From the NCBI GenBank assembly GCA_944379995.1, contig CALWGF010000007.1:1-64000 (forward strand): a stretch of DNA of 64,000 nucleotides, written 5' to 3'. The stretch comes from an uncultured Clostridia bacterium. Lineage in GTDB: Bacteria > Bacillota > Clostridia > Lachnospirales > Anaerotignaceae. Every line of letters starts with the position of its first letter. Within the stretch, counting starts at the first letter, position 1. The notes beneath the pieces were generated by a model. That model was not told where the DNA came from. It searched no databases and worked only from the letters and a program-made list of their open reading frames with translations. The translations under genes and the position numbers were made by a program. Below, piece after piece: positions 52,293 through 60,919 of the stretch.

Positions 52293-52637
52293 ATGGATAT
52301 AATTAGAGAATTAGAAAATGAACAGTTAAAATCAGAAATAACTCCTTTTAATGTTGGTGACACAGTTCGTGTACATGCAAAAGTTGTTGAAGGAACAAGA
52401 GAAAGAATTCAGACTTTTGAAGGTGTTGTTATCAAAAGACAGAATGGTGGCTTAAAAGAAACATTTACAGTAAGAAGAATTGCTTCTGGTGTAGGTGTTG
52501 AAAGAACATGGCCAGTACACTCTCCAAGAATCGAAAAAATCGAACTTGTAAGACGTGGTATTGTAAGACGTGCTAAACTTTACTACTTAAGAGATAGAGT
52601 TGGTAAAGCAGCTAAAGTTAAAGAAGTTTTAAAATAA
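52293..52637 (+). CDS. rplS: 50S ribosomal protein L19
   Basis: A 114-residue ribosomal protein at the 30S-50S interface. [47 protein letters not shown] and [35 protein letters not shown] are the family hallmarks. The ATG at 52293 follows AAGGAGG; an upstream in-frame extension is leader RNA, not coding. Codons are enriched in ATC and TAC compared with neighbours, as expected for a highly expressed gene. It has its own promoter, leader and terminator. Confidence 0.97.
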   Translation: MDIIRELENEQLKSEITPFNVGDTVRVHAKVVEGTRERIQTFEGVVIKRQNGGLKETFTVRRIASGVGVERTWPVHSPRIEKIELVRRGIVRRAKLYYLRDRVGKAAKVKEVLK

Positions 52638-52647
52638 TTAAAATTGA

Positions 52648-52676
52648 TAAGGGTACTGAATTTTTTCAGTACCCTT
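52648..52676 (+). terminator. Terminator of rplS
   Basis: AAGGGTACTGAA / TTCAGTACCCTT, a perfect 12-bp stem. The T run afterwards is weak (AAAATTT), so read-through into lepB is possible. Confidence 0.7.
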
Positions 52677-52709
52677 AAAATTTACCATTTTTTAGGTAGG
52701 TGAATTTGT

Positions 52710-53255
52710 TTGTTTGATAAAATAAAAAAAGAAATAAGACAAAATAAACTTCTTATTATATTTGCTGTGGTTGTTATAATTATTATTCAGTTATTCGGAA
52801 CTGTTAGAATAAAAGGTGAATCAATGGAGCCTACATTTTTACACTATGACCTTGTAGGTATAAATAAATTATATAAATTTATTGAACCTGAAAGAGGAGA
52901 TATTATAGTTTGTAATTATGATGAAAGTGGAGAACTTCTTATAAAAAGGGTTATTGGTTTGCCAGGGGATACTATTGAGTTTGTAGAAGATGAAGAAAGT
53001 TATGATTTGAAATATGATTTATATATAAATGGACAACTTTATGAAGAAGATTATATAATGGAACCTATACAACAAACAGGTGATATAGAATATCCATATG
53101 TAGTTAAAGAAGATTGTTATTTTGTAATGGGTGATAATAGAAATGCAAGCTCTGATAGTCGTAATGAAAAAATAGGTGATATTGAACAAAATGATATAAT
53201 GGGTAAGGTTTTTGTAAGATTATACCCTTTTAATAGTATAGAATTTTTTAATTAA
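52710..53255 (+). CDS. lepB: Signal peptidase I
   Basis: A 181-residue membrane protease that removes signal peptides. A single N-terminal membrane segment (LLIIFAVVVIIIIQLFG, near residues 14-30) precedes the catalytic domain. The serine is in VRIKGESMEPTF near residue 38 and the general-base lysine in LLIKRVIGLPGD near 80; YFVMGDNRNASSDSR is box E. It starts at TTG with AGGTGAA upstream. rbgA follows 14 bases later, the same neighbour as in many Firmicutes. Confidence 0.95.
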   Translation: MFDKIKKEIRQNKLLIIFAVVVIIIIQLFGTVRIKGESMEPTFLHYDLVGINKLYKFIEPERGDIIVCNYDESGELLIKRVIGLPGDTIEFVEDEESYDLKYDLYINGQLYEEDYIMEPIQQTGDIEYPYVVKEDCYFVMGDNRNASSDSRNEKIGDIEQNDIMGKVFVRLYPFNSIEFFN

Positions 53256-53269
53256 AGAGGTGATTTAAT

Positions 53270-54208
53270 ATGAATATACAATGGTATCCGGGACATATGA
53301 CAAAAACAAGAAGAATGATGCAAGAAAATATATCTCTTGTTGATGTTGTAATTGAACTTCTTGATGCAAGAATTCCATATAGTAGTAAAAATCCTGATAT
53401 TGATGAACTTGCTAAAAATAAATATAGAATTGTAGTAATGAATAAATGTGACCTTGCCGATGAAAAATCAACAGCTATATGGACAAAATATTTTGAAGAA
53501 AAAGGCTTTAAGGTTGTTTTGGTTAATGCTATAAAAGGTACAGGTATTTCAGAAGTTACAAATGCTGCAAAAGAACTTATGAAAGAAAAAATAGAAAAAC
53601 AAAAAGCAAGAGGTAGAATATTTGTACCTATAAGAAGTATGATTGCTGGTATTCCTAATGTTGGTAAATCAACATTTATAAATAAGTATGTTGGAAAAAC
53701 AACTGCTAAAACAGGAGATAAACCAGGTGTTACAAGAGGAAAACAATGGATAAGAATAAAAAAAGATTTTGAACTTCTTGATACTCCGGGTATACTTTGG
53801 CCTAAATTTGAAGATAAAGAAGTAGGTCTTAAACTTGCTTTTACAGGTGCTATAAATGATGATATTCTTGATATACAGACAATGGGTGTTGAATTTATAA
53901 ATCTTATGATGTCTGTTGATGCTGATTGTATAAGAAAACGTTATAATATAGAGTTTGACTCAATAGATGAACCTCATGAAATTCTTGCTAAGATAGGAGA
54001 AAAAAGAGGTTTTAAAATAAGAGGCGGAGAAGTAGACCTTGAAAGAACTGCTAAAATTCTTATGGACGAGTTCAGAGGTGGAAAACTTGGAAAAATAACA
54101 CTTGAACTTCCAGAGGATATTAAAAATATGAATGAAAGAAAAGCAGAAGAGGAAAAAGCTAAAAAAGAAGCTGATTATAAGAGAAAACAAGAATTTAAGA
54201 AGAAATAA
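53270..54208 (+). CDS. rbgA: Ribosome biogenesis GTPase RbgA (YlqF)
   Basis: A 312-residue circularly permuted GTPase needed for late 50S assembly. It starts IQWYPGHMTKTRRMMQENISLVDVVIELLDARIPYSSKNP; the G4 motif MNKCDLAD precedes G1 (AGIPNVGKSTFINKYVG, near residue 128) and G3 (LLDTPGILWPKF, near 170), the permuted order. The C-terminus is a charged lysine/glutamate tail. AGAGGTGATTTAAT precedes the ATG. It ends at a terminator shared with the convergent NUDIX gene. Confidence 0.95.
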   Translation: MNIQWYPGHMTKTRRMMQENISLVDVVIELLDARIPYSSKNPDIDELAKNKYRIVVMNKCDLADEKSTAIWTKYFEEKGFKVVLVNAIKGTGISEVTNAAKELMKEKIEKQKARGRIFVPIRSMIAGIPNVGKSTFINKYVGKTTAKTGDKPGVTRGKQWIRIKKDFELLDTPGILWPKFEDKEVGLKLAFTGAINDDILDIQTMGVEFINLMMSVDADCIRKRYNIEFDSIDEPHEILAKIGEKRGFKIRGGEVDLERTAKILMDEFRGGKLGKITLELPEDIKNMNERKAEEEKAKKEADYKRKQEFKKK

Positions 54209-54211
54209 AAT

Positions 54212-54245
54212 AAAACTGTCATATTTTTATATGACAGTTTTTTTT
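54212..54245. terminator. Terminator between rbgA and the NUDIX gene
   Basis: AAAACTGTCATAT / ATATGACAGTTTT, a perfect 13-bp stem into T7. The stop codon of the convergent NUDIX gene (54227-54229) lies inside the hairpin, so its last codons are part of the stem. Confidence 0.88.
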
Positions 54246-54850
54246 AGTATATCAATAATGTTTGAAATTATTTTTGCTGTTATACCCCATATAATATAAC
54301 CATTATATTCATAAAATAAATGTGAAACAGAAGTTTTTGAAAATTTATAATTTTCTCCATTTACAATAAGATGATATGGAAAATCATCAGGTAATATAGG
54401 CTCAAAATACATAGAATATACATCAGGTTGAGTTTCAAAAAAGAATGAAAGAGGTACAGTAAATATATTTTCTACTTCATCAGTACTAAATTTTATATCA
54501 TCTATATTTACACCTCTTACAATACCTATAAATGGTGTTATTACACCTCTACCTGTTGTTACTATTATATCTGAACTTCCTATAATTTCTATATTACTTC
54601 TATTTATTCCAAGTTCTTCATATACTTCTCTGTATGCTGTTTCAATAGGACTTTCATTTTCTTCTTGTCGTCCTCCGGGAAAACATATATCACCTGGTTG
54701 ATGTTTAAGTTTGAATGACCTTTGATTGAAAAGTACATGAAGTTCATGTTCTATTTCAAAAAGAAGTATCATAACAGAACTTTTTAAATATGTTCCTTCT
54801 ATTTGTGGTGAATATTTTGAAAATATATTTTTAATTTCATTTTTATTCAT
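54227..54850 (-). CDS. NUDIX hydrolase, CoA pyrophosphatase (NudL)-like
   Basis: A 207-residue NUDIX hydrolase. The NUDIX box is GGRQEENESPIETAYREVYEELGI near residue 65, preceded by VLFNQRSFKLKHQPGDICFPGG, the CoA-pyrophosphatase signature segment. Such enzymes split CoA and its thioesters into phosphopantetheines and 3',5'-ADP. The residues around the box fit this subfamily, but activity is by family only. AGAAGTGAT precedes the ATG. It is the last gene of a minus-strand trio with the recombinase and ttcA. Confidence 0.88.
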   Translation of the reverse strand: MNKNEIKNIFSKYSPQIEGTYLKSSVMILLFEIEHELHVLFNQRSFKLKHQPGDICFPGGRQEENESPIETAYREVYEELGINRSNIEIIGSSDIIVTTGRGVITPFIGIVRGVNIDDIKFSTDEVENIFTVPLSFFFETQPDVYSMYFEPILPDDFPYHLIVNGENYKFSKTSVSHLFYEYNGYIIWGITAKIISNIIDILKKTVI

Positions 54851-54869
54851 ATTATCACTTCTTTTAATC

Positions 54870-55928
54870 TTATCTGAGTTTTATTTTTTTAGCAGCACTT
54901 CTTCTTCTTGATTCTTCTATTGCAGCATAATGTTTCTTTGTTGTATTTACATCAGCATGTCCCAAAACATCAGCAACAAGATATATATCTCCTGTTTCTT
55001 GATAAAGATTTGTGCCATATGTACTTCTTAATTTATGTGGAGTAATATTTTTAACTTTTGTTATTATTTGAGAATATTTTTTTACAAGATTTTGAACAGA
55101 ACGCACATTTATTCTTGTACCTCTATTTGAAAGAAAAAGTGCAGTTTCATCTTTTGTTTTTGCCAATCCCTTATTTCTTTCATCTATATAATTTAAAAGT
55201 GCCTCTCTTACTTCATCACCAAAATAAAGTATTACTTGATTTCCACCTTTTCTTGTAATTTTTACACCATTCTGTTTGAAATCTATATCATCAATATTTA
55301 TTCCAACACATTCAGAAACACGCATTCCTGTTCCTAATAATAGTGTTACAAGAGCTAAATCCCTAATTTTAAGTTTCTCATGAAATTTTTGTTGCCTTTT
55401 TGTAAGATTTTCTCCAGACTCTATTTCATCAAGGAGTTCTGCAACTTCATCAACATCAAGACGTATAATAGCTTTTTCATGTATTTTTGGAATATCAACA
55501 ATAGAAGCAGGATTTGCTTTTATTTTTTTCTTTTTATAGAAAAATTTATATAATGAACGTATAGAAGCTAGTTTTCTTGCTTTACCATGTTCATCATTTT
55601 GAAATTCCAATTCAACAGTAACATTTTTAGGGTCTTGTTTTGTATAATATGAAAGATATTCCATAAATTTATCTATATCTTCAGATTGTATTGTGTCAAG
55701 GTCGGATATAGTTAAATCATTCATGGTTTTGTTTTCGAATTCTTCCATATATTCAAGTATATAATTAAAAAATATTCTAAGGTCATAAGCATAGCCTAAT
55801 CTTGTTTTAACAGATGTTGTAAGGGCTATACCTCTAAAGAACTCATCTGAAAAAGGAGGCAGACTTTTTATAATTTCTCTAAGTTGTAGAGTATATTTTT
55901 GTTTTTGTTCTTCGAAATAATCTGCCAT
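54870..55928 (-). CDS. Tyrosine recombinase (XerC/D-like)
   Basis: A 352-residue site-specific tyrosine recombinase. The N-terminal SAM-like DNA-binding domain spans roughly residues 25-160; catalytic residues are visible as R in LLLGTGMRVSECVG, K in ITRKGGNQV, HxxR in ITPHKLRSTYGT, and H/Y in VLGHADVNTTKKHYAAI. Length and context, with no excisionase, att repeats or phage genes nearby, favour a chromosomal Xer-type or lineage-specific recombinase rather than a mobile-element integrase. AAAGGAGTG precedes the ATG. The role in dimer resolution is inference. Confidence 0.88.
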   Translation of the reverse strand: MADYFEEQKQKYTLQLREIIKSLPPFSDEFFRGIALTTSVKTRLGYAYDLRIFFNYILEYMEEFENKTMNDLTISDLDTIQSEDIDKFMEYLSYYTKQDPKNVTVELEFQNDEHGKARKLASIRSLYKFFYKKKKIKANPASIVDIPKIHEKAIIRLDVDEVAELLDEIESGENLTKRQQKFHEKLKIRDLALVTLLLGTGMRVSECVGINIDDIDFKQNGVKITRKGGNQVILYFGDEVREALLNYIDERNKGLAKTKDETALFLSNRGTRINVRSVQNLVKKYSQIITKVKNITPHKLRSTYGTNLYQETGDIYLVADVLGHADVNTTKKHYAAIEESRRRSAAKKIKLR

Positions 55929-55946
55929 ATTATTTTCACTCCTTTA

Positions 55947-56675
55947 TTATTTTTTTTCCGGTTTTTCCCAACCTTTAAGGTATGAACGCTGTATAGCACC
56001 AAATACCTTTTCAGGAAGGTTATCATAATTTTTTGATATTGAAGCTATAAATTCTTTTGTTTCTTGACGTTTTGTATTTCCATCAACAAGACAAGAATTT
56101 TTTACTATATTAATACCACTTTTTGTAACAAAACTTTTTGCTTCATATTCAGGTACGTACATAAGAGGACGTATAGAATAAAGTTTTTTTCTATCAAGAT
56201 AACTTACAGGTGCAAATGTATTTATTCTGCCTTCATAGAAAAGGGACATGAAAAATGTTTCTATAACATCATCTTTATTATGCCCAAGAGCAACTTTATT
56301 ACAACCAAGTTTTTCAGCTGCATCATTTAATGCACCTTTACGCATTTTTGCACATAAAGAACAAGGATTTTTTTCTTTTCTTTCATAAAATATAATTTGT
56401 CCTATATCTGTTTCAACAACAGTATAATTTACACCAATACTTTCGCAAAGTTCACGAACATCATCATATTTTGCACCTGGAAGTCCTAAAGATACTGTTA
56501 TTGCCTCAATTTCAAAATGTTTTGGATAAAATCTTTGAAGTGTTTTTAATGCTATAAGAAGACAAAGGCTGTCTTTTCCACCTGATACACCAACTGCAAT
56601 TTTATCTCCTTCTTCTATCATATTATAGTCATCAACGGCTCTTCTTACATAGCTTAAAAGTCTTTGAAGTTTCAT
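55947..56675 (-). CDS. tRNA 2-thiocytidine biosynthesis protein TtcA-like
   Basis: A 242-residue ATP-dependent tRNA-modifying enzyme of the TtcA/PP-loop family. The PP-loop is IAVGVSGGKDSLCLLIAL near residue 28. Candidate Fe-S cysteines are CSLC in KNPCSLCAKMRKGAL and the later NSCLVDGN, the C-x2-C plus distant C pattern of TtcA, which thiolates C32 of certain tRNAs. The ATG at 56675 has GGAGGTATTTTTTTA upstream; an in-frame start 21 codons earlier has no site. It diverges from the GH3 lipoprotein. Confidence 0.9.
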   Translation of the reverse strand: MKLQRLLSYVRRAVDDYNMIEEGDKIAVGVSGGKDSLCLLIALKTLQRFYPKHFEIEAITVSLGLPGAKYDDVRELCESIGVNYTVVETDIGQIIFYERKEKNPCSLCAKMRKGALNDAAEKLGCNKVALGHNKDDVIETFFMSLFYEGRINTFAPVSYLDRKKLYSIRPLMYVPEYEAKSFVTKSGINIVKNSCLVDGNTKRQETKEFIASISKNYDNLPEKVFGAIQRSYLKGWEKPEKK

Positions 56676-56814
56676 TAAAAAAATACCTCCATAAATTTTA
56701 TTACAAGATATTATATAGTAAATAAACATGTAAAGCAATTAATAATATATGTAATTGCCTTTTTAATTCAAAAATAATATAATTTTTATATAATTATAAA
56801 AGGAGGGGGATTTG

Positions 56815-58038
56815 TTGAAAAAATTTATAGCTTTTATTATTATAACTATATTTCTTTCAGGTTGTAGCTATATAGACAATATAACACAACAAAAAGAAAA
56901 TAATTTTGAGGAATATACACTTGGAGAAGATGAAGTAAATACAAATGATAATACAGAAAAAACTTCAAATGAACTAAAAAGTGAGTATATATCAAAATTA
57001 ATAGCCGATATGACTATTGAGGAAAAAGTAGGTCAGATGTTTATGCTTGCTTGGAGAAAAGATGATGAAGGTAATAATATTACATCAATAAATGATGATA
57101 TCATTTCTGATATTAATTATATAAAACCAGGAGGAGTAATACTTTTTGGTGAAAATATAGATACAGAAGAACAAACAAAAGAATTTATTGAAAGTTTACA
57201 AGAACAAAGTAAAATATCTCTTTTTATGGGAATTGATGAAGAAGGTGGAAGGGTATCAAGATTACATTATAGCGGAAATATAGATACTCCTCAGATACCT
57301 TCTGCACAACAAATGGAACAAAGCGGAAATCCTATTGAAGCAGAAAATAATATGGCTATAATAGCAAAAGAAATATCAAAACTTGGATTTAATGTTGATT
57401 TTGCACCTGTTGCAGATATAAATACAAATCCTGAAAACACAGTTATAGGTGATAGGGCTTTTGGAAGCACACCAGAAGTTGTATCTGAATTTGTTGTTTC
57501 TGCTATTAATGGCTTACAAAAAAATAATATAAGTTCTTGTGTAAAACATTTTCCGGGGCATGGTGATACATATACTGATACACATACAACAGAAACATTT
57601 GTTGAACATGATATAACACGCCTTGAAAACTGCGAACTTATTCCTTTTGAAGAAGCTATACAAAATAATGTTGACTTTATTATGGCAAGTCATATAAAAG
57701 TACCTAATGTTGATAAATCAAATTTACCTACATCATTATCTAAAACTATGATTTCACAATTACTTAGAGAGTATATGGGTTTTGATAAAATAGTAATAAC
57801 AGATGCTCTTGATATGGGAGCAATTACTGATTATTATACTGATGAAGAAATAGCACAATATGGTATTGATGCTGATATAGATATTTTCCTTATGCCAAAA
57901 AATCCTAATATTTTATATGATTATATATTAAATGGCGTTAAAAAGGGAATAATTAGTGAAGAAAGAATTAATAAATCTGTTGAAAGAATACTTGAGGTAA
58001 AATACAATAGAGGGCTTCTTGATTTAAAAAATGAGTAA
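56815..58038 (+). CDS. Lipoprotein glycoside hydrolase family 3 (beta-N-acetylhexosaminidase-like)
   Basis: A 407-residue exported lipoprotein. The signal peptide MKKFIAFIIITIFLSGC ends in a lipobox, with Cys17 as the lipidation site. After a linker rich in E, N and T comes a GH3 barrel: MFMLAWRKDDEG, GGVILFGENIDTEEQTKEFIESLQ, GIDEEGGRVSRL, VDFAPVADINTNPENTVIGDRAFG, SCVKHFPGHGDTYTDTH and VITDALDMGAI, where the KHFPGHGD histidine and the TDALDM aspartate belong to the NagZ-type active site. Peptidoglycan recycling or wall turnover is likely. TTG at 56815 or 56812 follows AGGAGGGGGA. Confidence 0.9.
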   Translation: MKKFIAFIIITIFLSGCSYIDNITQQKENNFEEYTLGEDEVNTNDNTEKTSNELKSEYISKLIADMTIEEKVGQMFMLAWRKDDEGNNITSINDDIISDINYIKPGGVILFGENIDTEEQTKEFIESLQEQSKISLFMGIDEEGGRVSRLHYSGNIDTPQIPSAQQMEQSGNPIEAENNMAIIAKEISKLGFNVDFAPVADINTNPENTVIGDRAFGSTPEVVSEFVVSAINGLQKNNISSCVKHFPGHGDTYTDTHTTETFVEHDITRLENCELIPFEEAIQNNVDFIMASHIKVPNVDKSNLPTSLSKTMISQLLREYMGFDKIVITDALDMGAITDYYTDEEIAQYGIDADIDIFLMPKNPNILYDYILNGVKKGIISEERINKSVERILEVKYNRGLLDLKNE

Positions 58039-58076
58039 TTTTTAAATATTTTAGCTGTTTTTGGCATAGTGTATAC

Positions 58077-58105
58077 TTGAAAAATTTTTATGTACTTACT
58101 ATAAT
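58077..58105 (+). promoter_or_regulatory. Promoter of rel
   Basis: TTGAAA (58077-58082), 17-base spacer, perfect TATAAT (58100-58105), about 40 bases before the start codon. Confidence 0.6.
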
Positions 58106-58147
58106 ATTATTTATAAATTTTATTTTTAGTGAAAAGGGGTGATTTTT

Positions 58148-60379
58148 GTGGCTATACCAATAGAAGAAGAACTTTATCAGCAGTTGATTGAAAAGATAAA
58201 AACTTATCACCCTACTAAGGAATTCACTATGGTGGAAAAGGCTTATAAACTTGCGGTAGATGCACACAAGGACCAGAAAAGACGCTCCGGAGAGCCTTAT
58301 ATTATTCATCCGTTAAAAGTTGCATATATACTTGCAGAGCTTGAACTTGATATGGAATCCATAGTTGCGGGAATTCTTCATGATACTATTGAAGATACAC
58401 CATATACTTATGATGATATAAAAAATCTTTTTAGCGAAGAAATAGCTATACTTGTAGATGGTGTTACAAAACTTAGTAAACTTTCTTATTCTGCTTCAAA
58501 AGAAGAAATACAAGCTGAAAATTACAGAAAAATGTTCCTTGCTATGGCAAAGGATATAAGAGTTATTCTTATAAAACTTGCTGACAGACTTCATAATATG
58601 CGTACACTTAATTATATGACTGAAGCAAAACAAAGGGAAAAGGCACAAGAAACAATGGATATATATGCTCCATTAGCTCATAGATTAGGTATTAGTAAAA
58701 TAAGAACCGAAATGGAGGACCTTTGTTTTAAATATCTTAATCCTACTGAATATTATGATTTAGCACATAAAATAGAACATAAAAAAGCAGAAAGAGAAGA
58801 ATTTGTAAAAAGAATAGTAAACGATGTTATGGCTAAAATGGAAGAAGCCGGCATAAAAGGTAAAGTTGATGGAAGAAGTAAACATTTCTTCAGTATATAT
58901 AAAAAAATGGTTAATCAAAATAAAACTATTGACCAAATTTATGACCTTTTTGCTATTCGTGCTATTGTTGATAATGTAAAAGATTGTTATGCAGTTTTAG
59001 GTATTGTTCATGATATGTATATGCCTATGCCGGGAAGGTTTAAGGACTATATAGCAATGCCAAAGCCTAATATGTATCAATCACTTCATAATACACTTAT
59101 AGGACCAGAGGGAGAACCTTTTGAAATTCAAATAAGAACTTGGGAAATGCATCGTACAAGTGAATATGGTATTGCTGCCCATTGGAAATATAAAGAAGGT
59201 AAAGGTGGAGAAAAATCTTCTGCAAAAGAAGAAGCAAAACTTACTTGGCTTAGACAAATTCTTGAATGGCAAAAAGATATGTCAGATAATAAGGAATTTA
59301 TGGATACCATAAAAACAGACCTTAATATATTTGATGACCAAGTTTATGTTTTCTCACCAAGAGGAGATGTTATAAGTCTTCCTAAAGGTTCAACACCTAT
59401 TGACTTTGCATATATGATACATTCTGCCGTTGGTAATAAAATGGTAGGAGCAAGAGTAAATAATAAAATTGTAAACTTTGATTATAAAGTTCAAAATGGT
59501 GACCGTATAGAAATTATTACTTCGAATAACTCTAAAGGTCCAAGCCGAGATTGGCTTAATCTTGTAAAAAGTTCTCAGGCTAGAACAAAAATAAATCAAT
59601 GGTTTAAAAAAGAGTTTAAAGAAGAAAATATAATTCGAGGAAAAGAGCTTATTGAAAAAGATATAAAGAAAAAAGGTTATACAGTTTCAGAACTTATAAG
59701 ACCTGAATGGGTTGATACAGTTGTAAGTAAATTTGTATATAAAGACTGGGACGCTCTTTGTGCCGGTGTAGGTCATGGCGGTATAAAAGAAGGTCAAGTT
59801 GTAAACCGTTTTATAGAAGAACTTCAGAAAGAAAAAAATAAAGCTCAAACTGCTGAGGACCTTCTTAAAAAAATGGAAGCACATGGTGCTAAAAATGGCA
59901 AAGCTGAAAAAAGTAAGAGTGGTGTTATTGTAAAAGGAATAGGAGATGTTGCTGTTAAATTCTCAAGATGCTGTTCTCCTGTACCGGGTGATGAAATAAT
60001 TGGTTTTGTAACAAAAGGTAGAGGTGTTACTGTACACAGAACTGATTGTATAAATATTATAAATCTTACTGAAGATGAAAGACACAGACTTGTAGAAACA
60101 GAATGGGCAGATAATGCCAAAACTGCAAGTTCAGATGTTTCTTATTTTGCTGAAATAAGAATAGTGGCTGATGAGAGAGTTAATCTTATATTTGATATAT
60201 CAAGAGTTCTTTCTGAGGAAGGTATACTTGTTAAGGCTCTTAATGCAAGAACAAACAAGGACCTTGTTGCAATATTTAATGTTACTATTGAAATTTCAAG
60301 TAAAGAGCAACTTGAAAAAATAAATAGAAGACTTAAAAATATTGTTGGTGTAAGAGATATAGAAAGAGTTACAACATAA
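58148..60379 (+). CDS. rel: Bifunctional (p)ppGpp synthetase/hydrolase Rel
   Basis: A 743-residue long RSH protein that makes and degrades (p)ppGpp in the stringent response. The HD hydrolase domain is intact (RRSGEPYIIHPLKVAYI, GILHDTIEDT, LIKLADRLHNMRTL), the synthetase domain has DGRSKHFFSIYKKM and MYQSLHNTLIGPEG, followed by TGS (VYVFSPRGDVISLPKGSTPIDFAYMIHS), a zinc-finger/CC region (VKFSRCCSPVPGDEI) and a C-terminal ACT domain. GTG at 58148 is chosen because GGTGAT lies 4 bases upstream. dtd follows after 12 bases. Also annotated as relA. Confidence 0.96.
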   Translation: MAIPIEEELYQQLIEKIKTYHPTKEFTMVEKAYKLAVDAHKDQKRRSGEPYIIHPLKVAYILAELELDMESIVAGILHDTIEDTPYTYDDIKNLFSEEIAILVDGVTKLSKLSYSASKEEIQAENYRKMFLAMAKDIRVILIKLADRLHNMRTLNYMTEAKQREKAQETMDIYAPLAHRLGISKIRTEMEDLCFKYLNPTEYYDLAHKIEHKKAEREEFVKRIVNDVMAKMEEAGIKGKVDGRSKHFFSIYKKMVNQNKTIDQIYDLFAIRAIVDNVKDCYAVLGIVHDMYMPMPGRFKDYIAMPKPNMYQSLHNTLIGPEGEPFEIQIRTWEMHRTSEYGIAAHWKYKEGKGGEKSSAKEEAKLTWLRQILEWQKDMSDNKEFMDTIKTDLNIFDDQVYVFSPRGDVISLPKGSTPIDFAYMIHSAVGNKMVGARVNNKIVNFDYKVQNGDRIEIITSNNSKGPSRDWLNLVKSSQARTKINQWFKKEFKEENIIRGKELIEKDIKKKGYTVSELIRPEWVDTVVSKFVYKDWDALCAGVGHGGIKEGQVVNRFIEELQKEKNKAQTAEDLLKKMEAHGAKNGKAEKSKSGVIVKGIGDVAVKFSRCCSPVPGDEIIGFVTKGRGVTVHRTDCINIINLTEDERHRLVETEWADNAKTASSDVSYFAEIRIVADERVNLIFDISRVLSEEGILVKALNARTNKDLVAIFNVTIEISSKEQLEKINRRLKNIVGVRDIERVTT

Positions 60380-60391
60380 ACGGAGGCTTTT

Positions 60392-60841
60392 ATGCGTGGA
60401 GTAATACAAAGAGTTTCGTGGGCAAAGGTTTCTGTTGATGGAAATGTTGTTGGCGAAATAAAAAGAGGCATTATGGTTCTTGTTGGAATGATTAATTCTG
60501 ATGATGAAAAAGTAATGGACTATATGCTTGAAAAAATAGTTAATTTAAGAATATTTGAAGATGAGAATGATAAAATGAACCTTTCTCTTAAAGATATAGA
60601 AGGGGAACTTCTTATTGTTCCTAATTTTACTCTTTATGGTGATGCAAGAAAAGGTAGACGTCCAAGTTATGCAATAGCAGCATCTCCAAAAGAGGCAGAA
60701 GGTATATTTGAGGAGTTTGTAAGACGTGCAAAAGAATTGCCTTTGAAGGTTGAAACAGGTATATTTCAGGCTGAAATGAAAGTTGAACTTCTTAATGATG
60801 GACCTGTTACAATTCTTCTTGACAGCGAAAGAAATTTTTGA
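60392..60841 (+). CDS. dtd: D-aminoacyl-tRNA deacylase
   Basis: A 149-residue chirality-proofreading enzyme that removes D-amino acids from tRNA. It begins MRGVIQRVSWAKVSVDGNVVGEIKRGIMVLVGM; the substrate pocket motifs are usually SQFTL and NxGPVT. Here the first reads VPNFTLYGDARKGRRPSY, with Pro-Asn in place of Ser-Gln, and the second is LNDGPVTILLDS. ACGGAGGCTTTT precedes the ATG. It follows rel, the standard Firmicutes order. Confidence 0.95.
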   Translation: MRGVIQRVSWAKVSVDGNVVGEIKRGIMVLVGMINSDDEKVMDYMLEKIVNLRIFEDENDKMNLSLKDIEGELLIVPNFTLYGDARKGRRPSYAIAASPKEAEGIFEEFVRRAKELPLKVETGIFQAEMKVELLNDGPVTILLDSERNF

Positions 60842-60846
60842 AAAAA

Positions 60847-60883
60847 TGGTTTGGGGTGCTTTTTCAGCCCTCAAACCTTTTTA
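60847..60883 (+). terminator. Terminator after rel-dtd
   Basis: GGTTTG...CAAACC stem with an inner GGG/CCC pairing and a T5 run. Confidence 0.75.
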
Positions 60884-60919
60884 GTTGTATAATGAAAAAT
60901 ATTTTTAAGGGTTGTTGAT

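Noticed and set aside
54227..56675. The minus-strand trio with the recombinase as a genomic island
   Set aside because: No flanking direct repeats, no tRNA target and host-like codon use in NUDIX, recombinase and ttcA.
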